This document shows positions 56,901-64,000 of a stretch of 64,000 nucleotides of DNA, in pieces. Source of the DNA: Prinia subflava (Eukaryota; Chordata; Aves; Passeriformes; Cisticolidae); the NCBI RefSeq assembly GCF_021018805.1, contig NC_086266.1:2604001-2668000 (forward strand), read 5' to 3'. Under the pieces are notes generated by a model. The model made no database searches, was not told where the DNA came from, and saw only the letters and a program-made list of their open reading frames with translations. A program made the translations under genes and the position numbers. The first letter of the stretch is position 1. The number at the start of each line of letters is the position of its first letter.

Positions 56901-59224
56901 AGAAGTTGAAGGATGCTGAGAGCATTCACCAGTCCAAATCCACTTCAGGACCCTGAGGTGAAGGCAAAGTTATCATAGCAGATGACAGATGGAATTAGGT
57001 CCAACAGCAAAACAAGAGCCCTGTCAAACCCAGCCCCACACAGGAGAAAGGCTGGAGGAGAACAGCACAGGTGGGCATGGCTGGGGGCCAGCAGAGCATT
57101 TAGCTGTCATTATTCCTCCAGCAGACTCCTGCAAAGCTAATGAGGGAATGTTAATTTATATCCACTCACAAGAGGGTAATGGGGCTCAAACACTGACCAA
57201 TGGAGGGGCCCACCAGGGTTTAAAACTTGAATACGCCGTGGGATCAGAGAAAGTTATAGACATGGTAACGTCTAATAAATCAAATAAAAATGGATAGCAG
57301 CCAAAGTAAGTTCCTGCATGTCAGATATTAAATATGACTAATGTTGTTTGACAGTGTTCCACAGAAGGTGCATTGGAGGCTCACTTCTTCCTTATCATTA
57401 TCACAGAAAGAGAAAGGTAAAGCACTGCAGGAATATAAATAATTTGAAAAGCCTCATAGACAATATTCTACTGTGCACCTCATTTGCACTTAAAAAAACC
57501 TGCCCTACAGACCTTATGTACTTTTAAGATTCATCTGAAAGATACATGAAGAAGTCTTCCAGTCAAAAATGTACATATTTAATGGAATTAGATCTCTAGG
57601 CAAGAAAATGTCAGAAGAAAAGGAGAAATATTAAAGTGAATGCAGGGTGCTCCTTTCTAGTGCTTTCCTGCTTTGATAAATATCTTCTGGGATGTCATTT
57701 ACTAGAAAGTCATGATTTAACAAAAAGAAAAACTGCAGTATAAAATATACTCTCTTTATTGCCGAAGTAAGTTGCTATTTTCATATTTTCCCTCTGTATT
57801 CAGCTTTTGTCAGCCAGAGGCCTTGATATTTGCTTTTATATCATCCCCATTGAAAATGCAGTGATTATTGCGAAATATTCAATTGCAGAGCTCTTCTGAT
57901 TGCATGGCAAGGGGAGATCACAGGAATCTGTACTGCCACAGCCCTTTCTCTGCCTTCCAGCCTCATGCGAGGGCAATCAAACTTAAAAAAAAAAACCCAA
58001 GACAAAGTAAAAGACCATGATTGTAGTGTTCAGCAATCACCCCGGGCCCAGAAGGCTTGAAAGAAATCCTCTTTATTCTGTCACATCAGCCTGAGCTGAG
58101 CCTCTGCAGAGCTCCTCACTGGCACAGCAGGATCACCTGAGAGCTCTGCCCAAGTGCCACCCTGGCTGGGGACACTGCCACCCTTTACAGCTTATTTGGA
58201 GGGTCTGCACCTCCCCTAGTGATGCAGAAGGTTGTACCACACCCTGTCCCCCCCAGAAGCACAAATCTAATTAGCTCTTCTATGGAAAACACAGCAGAGC
58301 TCTTAGAAACTCTCCCCCAGGACAACCCGACAAAAAAACCACCAAATTCTCATTAAAATCAGCATTGCTGAATGCAAGGAAATTCAAAATCCCCTCCAAA
58401 GTAACACTTTTCTATTGGGAAAATGGAGGCAAAATATTTTGAGTTAATTTCATCTGCAATGCAATATTTTGTTTCATTAAAGTGACTTAAAATGCTTTAT
58501 GTAATCAGTTAAGCCCAGAGTGCAGTCCCTGCTGAGAGCTTTAAGCTGGCTGCATACTCTCGGTGAGGGATGTCTTGTGCAAAGCCAGTGGAACCTTTCC
58601 ACCAATTTAATAAAAGTGTGTTGCTTTCAAGTCTGTCATAATATTTGATTTCTTTGGAGATATTTATGAAAAAGCACTTAATATAGCTGAATTCGTATGT
58701 TTCCATTTCTTTCCTGTAAAAAGTTGTCAATTTTTCAGACTACATTAGAATTTTCCTCATTCTTATGCAAGACCAACAGTTATGGTTTTTTCACACACTT
58801 TCCCAAAAAAGACCAAGAAGAATCTGCTCAGAGTTTCTAGGCTCTTCTCTACTTCTAGGTTTTTGCAGTGATGTTTCAAGTGTTTTTCTTGTGCACACTG
58901 GCATTTCATGCAGGATTTATAGACGAGAACACATTTATTCATGCATGAAGTCTTCAACAAAATGCCTTATTCCAAATTCCTTTGCATTTCCCACCACAAT
59001 TCACCAAATCCCAAGTGAACCTTCTAGTGTTTCTTGTTTCTGTACAGATTTTTAGGACGTCTTGGCACACAGGCTGGAAAGTTCTGAATTGTTCTGACCA
59101 GTGCTAACTACAGAGATTATTGGGAAAAAAAAAAGGCAAGCATGGAAAATCAGGATTTCTATTTCAAGTCTTGTTCTTAGGCCACTGGAATAGACTTTTC
59201 CAGTTTCTCCTACTTTTTGCTATT

Positions 59225-59300
59225 TAGTTTCTCCTCTTTCTAAATAGTTTCTCCTCTTTCTAAATAGTTTCTCCTCTTTCTAAACAGTTTCTCCTATTTA
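59225..59300. repeat. 20-bp tandem repeat, about 4 copies
   Basis: AGTTTCTCCTCTTTCTAAAT begins at 59226, 59246, 59266 and (degenerate) 59286, an exact 20-base period. Confidence 0.9.
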
Positions 59301-61128
59301 CTCTGTAAATACAGAATGTTGCTGCAGTAAAATGCAAGCAGGGACATCCAGGATAACATGTGCATCTTGTTAAATGCCAAATTCTACCACACTGATACTT
59401 TGCCACAGATTTAACTCCCACAGCACAGTGGAACTCACCCTAAAAATGCCCCCACTATCTCCTGGAGAGCTGTTCCCTCCTTTCTGGCCATGCTGATTAT
59501 TTGGGTGAGAGATGCTGATCCCTGAAACATCCCTGTCACCATCTGTATCAGCCTGCACTGCACTTCTTGCTGCTCAGAGAAAAATGTTCTCAGGCTATTC
59601 ACAACCCAGGCAGACACTTCTGTATCAGTTGTACTCACTCCACATTTTAAAGGCTTTTTTAGAATGCTCTGTAAAGAGTTGCCTCCTGTGAAATGAGAGG
59701 TGTGAAGGTCCTGCTGGAGCTGCCTGGGATGTGTTCCACCACGTTTGCTGTTTCCACTCAGAACTGAACTACAACTGCTTGTTGTGGAGGAACTGATCCA
59801 GCTCACATTGGCTGGGAGCTGGAGCTGATCCCAAACCATCCCCCCAAAGTGGTGCTGCTCTGAAGCACCAAAAAAAGTAATGCAAAGCCACCAAACTTCC
59901 ACAACTTCATAGGGAAACATCATTCCCTTGTTCCTTCTTTCAGTTCAGCTAATCTGGAATAGTCACAGCTTTATGAGATGTCTCCAAATCCTCCTTGTGG
60001 CTGTAAAGTGGCTGAATTTTACCTCAAAACATGGGCAACAGATTCATGTCACTGACACAGTCCCCTGGGCCCATCCCTCATTGCCAATGCTGCCTCCTGA
60101 AGCCAATGTTAGCACTAAAAAGTTTGTTTTGACAGGAAGTCCTAACACTGAGTTAGAAATAAACATTTTTTAAAATGTAATAGATATTTCCTTCACTAAA
60201 CCCAAATTGTTTTGGATTACACCAGCTCGACTCCTGTGACTCCTGGCCCTACTCTGAAAGTCTAATACTATGAGCTTAGCTATGCCAGGCAAACTTTTAT
60301 TTATATTAAAGAAGTAGGATTAAAAATGTCAAAACCTTTCATTGGAGAATTGGCTTGCTTACCCCAAAGTCACACTGTCTTCTCCTGTGTCTTGTTCCTC
60401 ATGGCTTCAGCTGTTAGCCCCTCTTACCATCTTGTCAGCTTTCTCTATTTTTGCAATGTTTTGGAGCAAAATTCTTCGCTGGGGTAACTCCACAAAAATT
60501 AACAGAGATACACCTGAAAAGGTTTTGATTCACGGGGCAAGCCCTTAATTGGTGTAAAATGATGCTGCCCTAATGAGGTAAATGCATTAATTATGCAATG
60601 ACAGAACAGCCAGCAGAGGCAGTGCTCTGGCTCCCCACAAACCAGGGCAAAGGATTTTCTAGTGCTATCTAACAATTAAGATTTCTTTATTTTTTTTCCA
60701 GCCTGCAACAAGGGACACTGCTAGAAGTGATGCACTCCAGCCTCCTGCTCATTAACATTCACTTGGGGAAAGAGATAATTTGCCTTTGTCTTTCTGAGCC
60801 ATGTTGAGAAATTTATTTCAGTAGCATCAGTCACATAAGATGACAAAAATGGTGCAAATCATGTAAGGGAAAAGAAGCTGCCTTAGCATGATTTGAGTGT
60901 ATACGATGAATAAGGTTACTAATTAATTGGCAAAGTGCTATTTGTAATTGTTCCTCTCTGATAAATGGATTAGAACAGATGTTTTAATGTCATTTTTTTT
61001 CCCTCATTGCTTCACACACAAAAATATGTGTAATACTGAATTTAAAAAGAGGTGATGCAGACAAGCAGGCTCTGGGAGATAAATGTAGGGATCCCACTGT
61101 AGGGATGGGAGCTCTTTAGGACTGACAT

Positions 61129-61601
61129 TGATGCCTTGGGAAGGCTGAGCTCAACAGAGCCAGAGAATAAAGCAGAGATTTATTAAAAGGACTTTAAGGA
61201 CACACCTTGGGCAGTGCAAGAGCCTGGCCAGGGCTACACCCAGGGTGGACCCAAAATGGTCACAAAATGGACCCAAAATGGACCCAAAATGGTCACAAAA
61301 TGGACAAAGGGTCACGAGGTCTCAAACTTTGATAAGTTTTGGTCCATTTGCATTTTGGGGTTGAATTGTCCAATTCCAGCTCCAGGTGATGCAGTCCCAT
61401 CCTTCTTGTTTTCTCTCCTCAGCCCCCCTTGTTTGTGCTTTTGGGCTGAACACTTGTCCCAGCTGTCCTTGGTGTGCAGCAGGAGAAGGATTTGTTTTGT
61501 GTCCCTGCTGTGTGCAGAGCTGAGTGAGCCTGAGTGTGAGCTCAGAGCTGCACCCTGGGCAGCACAGAGCCTGAAATACAGCAAAGATAAAACTTCAAGC
61601 A
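61129..61601 (-). mobile_element. LTR-like repeat, copy B (probable solo LTR, inverted relative to copy A)
   Basis: The reverse complement of this 473-base block aligns with 1568-2046 end to end, sharing TGATGCAGTCCCATCCTTCT, the GGCATCA terminus and the AATAAA (minus strand, 61179-61184). It has one GGTCCATTTTG-type tandem block (61250-61310) differing in copy number from copy A. It is therefore an independent insertion of the same family, in the sense orientation relative to AFF2. No retroviral coding sequence lies next to it. Confidence 0.65.
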
Positions 61602-62379
61602 TCGAAATTACTTAAAATACTGCATTCAGAACCTGATCCTGCATAACTGAGTGATCCCTGATAATCTCCTGGATGCTGGAGAGGTGCAGGGGGCTGAGGC
61701 TGGGTCCCATTCCACAGCAGCACCGTGGGGAGCATCCCTGGGCACGACCCCACTCGAGCTCAGCCCAGCCCTGGCTGTGCTCCCTGCCCTGGGCTCTGAG
61801 GTGGCAGCAGGGAGGAAAACAAGGATTCCAGCTCATCCCTGCAGTGCCACAGCTCAGCTCTGAGAGATCTCCCAGGCTGGCACAGAGGGCAAAGGCATCT
61901 GATGGCCAGAGCGTGGCCATCTGAAAAGAACCCTGCACTACCCATCCTTCTAATGGCATTAAAGGAGGCACCATTACTTTTCATTTGTACAAAGTAATCT
62001 GATTGAGTGCAACATAGCTAAAATTTCATTTCCTATGTCTTCATTAAAGCAGTGCCACTCTCTAAAGAGAAATGTTAGCAGAAGAAGAAACAGAAACTAT
62101 TTTTATTGTCTAGTTTTTTCTTTTTGTTTGGTTGTTTTTTTCTAGACTGGCTCCATATTAGCTTCTAATCAACTATGAATCACGAAGGCTTTTTAGAAAA
62201 ATATTAAAGGACTTGCAACCACAATGTAATTTAAGTTTTCAACCTCTGGAGGGGATTTATGTAAGTCTGACCTGAACCATTCTAGATGTCCAGGTCATCT
62301 GTTAGCTCTTACCAAAGGACAAAGATTTACACAACAATTCAAAGGGTGTGTACAAGACACTTGTAGAATTGAATGGGTG

Positions 62380-62416
62380 TGACAAAATTAATTAATTAAT
62401 CAATTAATCAATCAAT
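62380..62416. repeat. (ATTA/ATCA)n simple repeat
   Basis: ATTAATTAATTAAT is followed by CAATTAATCAATCAAT, a short degenerate tetranucleotide tract. Confidence 0.85.
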
Positions 62417-62541
62417 GCTCTGCTTCCATTCTTCTGCCCTAAAACACAATCACCTTTTCAGAAATATGTAGTTTTGTGATACAAACATCTTTGAAACAGG
62501 GTGGCATGCTCAGGTGGCATTTGCTCACAGAAACGTTCCTT

Positions 62542-62592
62542 TTAATGTTTTTATTAATGTTTTTATTAATGATTTTATTAATGTTTTTATTG
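62542..62592. repeat. 12-bp tandem repeat (TTTTTATTAATG)n, about 4 copies
   Basis: AATG recurs at 62544, 62556, 62568 and 62580 with TTTTTATT between, an exact 12-base period and one substituted unit. Confidence 0.88.
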
Positions 62593-64000
62593 TGCACAAA
62601 GTATGAAAAAATCACTGAAGAAATATTATGAGGCTATGGGAAGGCAAATCTCAAAAGATGCTCACATTATTACTGACAAATGCCACTGTGTGATACCACC
62701 TTGCTCAGTAGTAAATGAACTAAAGTGCTAATTGCTTTGAAGTTAATGAAGACTATATTGCCTTTCAATAATTGGTGTTTGTTTAGCTACTATGATTATA
62801 GCTATCTCTTTCTTGTTGAGCAATGTAAGATGGCAGAAGTTCCACCTTTTACAAGTTTTAAATCCCTGTAGAATTGACAGAAAAAGCTGTAACCACAAAT
62901 TGGTTTGCAATTTTCCTCTTTCTTCCCAGCAAGCTCTGTATGGTTATATTATGAACCTTGCTTCAAACAAACTGCTTCTGACTTTTATGATCCTTTTGTG
63001 ATCTAAATGGCTATCTCATAAGATATTCCACTGCAGCTTCTTTTTCAATTGCTTTTACTGTGAAATGGCATTCTGGAGATTTCTGGGGACCATTTCACAC
63101 TCTCATGGTATTGATTTGCTAAACCTGATGATAGGTTTATATTTAAGATGCAGTCTAGTATAAGAACCAAGTGTAAAGCTTATGAAGAGGAGACTCAGGA
63201 CTTTCAATAACCCCATTTTCTTGATGGGGTTTGCCTCTTTAAAGAAGGTTAGTGTCTCACCCCGAATTTCTGAAGGCAGGTTGCAGTATGGACTGTGTTT
63301 CTAATTGTCTTGGAATGTTTCCATTCCACTGAATTATGGTCACAGAAAAAGTATGGAGAAGATGACTGCCAGTAACTTGTAAATCTTCCCAACATGGGGT
63401 CAGAGCAAATACACAAAAGCACATGGGAACCTAAATGGAAAAATGTATGTGAGATTGTTCCCAGAGCTCCCACTTGTGAGGATGGCAGAGGATAGATTTA
63501 CTCCTGGGGACACTAAAAAACTGACAACAAAACGAACTTCTTTGGGCTTTGGTGTTGGAGATATGTGCTTTCCTTTAAAAGACTGATCATTGTCAAATTG
63601 TTACAAGCCAAGGAAAAACAGTCTTTGATGGAGTTATAGCATAACAATGAGTCAGAAATGCCTTTATGCACAGAAGGACAATTTTTTATTGGGCCAAACC
63701 ACAAGCCCGTGGCTCTACCTTCACTTTGGCAAATGTTATGAATTTAAGACATGGACCCAGGTAACCCAGACACAGCAAAATAAAACAATCAGGTATTCAC
63801 AAATGTAGTGAGGAACACCCAGTGAGCAGGGGAGTGGCCCAACAAGAGCTCCAGGACATTTTGTTTAGAAGGTGGAGCAAAACCAATGCCACAAATATGA
63901 CCATCAATATATATACATCAATATATACCAAAGACAACGTGTCTGTTCTAATTTTCTTCAAATGGAAGTGAGCTCCTTCCTGCAGGATGATGTAAAAGTA

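Larger units (their letters stand above)
42247..64000 (-). other. AFF2: AFF2 upstream intron (intron 9 by human numbering), partial
   Basis: From the exon-10 acceptor to the window end I searched the minus strand for the expected upstream motifs (LEDDLKLSSDEDD, LYQAVEKAKPR) and saw neither, so at least 21.7 kb is probably intron. It holds the minisatellite above, simple repeats (43869-43886 T-run, 56786-56900 purine tract, 59225-59300, 62380-62416 and 62542-62592) and LTR-like copy B. Between about 43350 and 56780 nothing was recognised apart from the T-run. Small exons could have been missed. Confidence 0.6.

Noticed and set aside
61214..61615. Plus-strand 133-codon frame
   Set aside because: Antisense translation of LTR-like copy B, shared with the frame at 1283-1891.

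Overview
This window is vertebrate nuclear DNA, most likely from a bird. Long AT-rich stretches without genes are broken by short exons with GT-AG boundaries. There is a recognisable CR1 LINE fragment, two related LTR-like repeats, and no operon structure. No CRISPR array, rRNA, tRNA or prokaryotic gene was seen. The bird call rests on the CR1 fragment and the compact gene; assignment to a songbird or another order is not possible from what I can see.

The only protein-coding gene I can support is the 3' part of AFF2 (FMR2, an AF4/FMR2-family transcription elongation factor), on the minus strand. I rebuilt twelve consecutive exons by hand. They run from a serine-rich exon at 42084-42246 to a terminal exon whose stop codon is at 11416-11418. 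All eleven junctions agree in codon phase. Joined, they give 810 residues plus a stop, and the count of twelve fits human exons 10 to 21 of 21 as I remember that gene. In order they encode the serine-rich (pSER) block, a 340-residue linker exon with basic segments and the AF9/ENL-binding motif, a basic and Ser/Pro-rich hinge, and the conserved C-terminal homology domain ending in a [13 protein letters not shown] tail.

Layout: 1-2384 is the region downstream of AFF2, holding an LTR-like repeat at 1568-2046. About 2385-11415 is a roughly 9-kb AFF2 3' UTR. From 11416 to 42246 lie the exons and introns. The introns hold a 55-bp minisatellite (about 16095-16570), a CR1 fragment (17865-18352), a pair of related dispersed repeats (17118 and 23383) and an LTR-like block (about 41411-41995). 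From 42247 to 64000 is an upstream AFF2 intron in which I found no exon. It starts with a roughly 1-kb minisatellite (42355-43350) beside the exon-10 acceptor and ends with a second copy of the LTR-like repeat in inverted orientation (61129-61601).

The encoded protein should work in the nucleus as a scaffold of a super-elongation-like complex, binding P-TEFb and AF9/ENL. Its N-terminal P-TEFb-binding part lies outside the window. I see no previously undescribed multi-gene system. The most unusual items are the minisatellite beside the exon-10 splice acceptor, two NAGNAG tandem acceptors, weak donors at exons 16 and 20, a shortened exon 14, and a large misleading reading frame over the true terminal exon.
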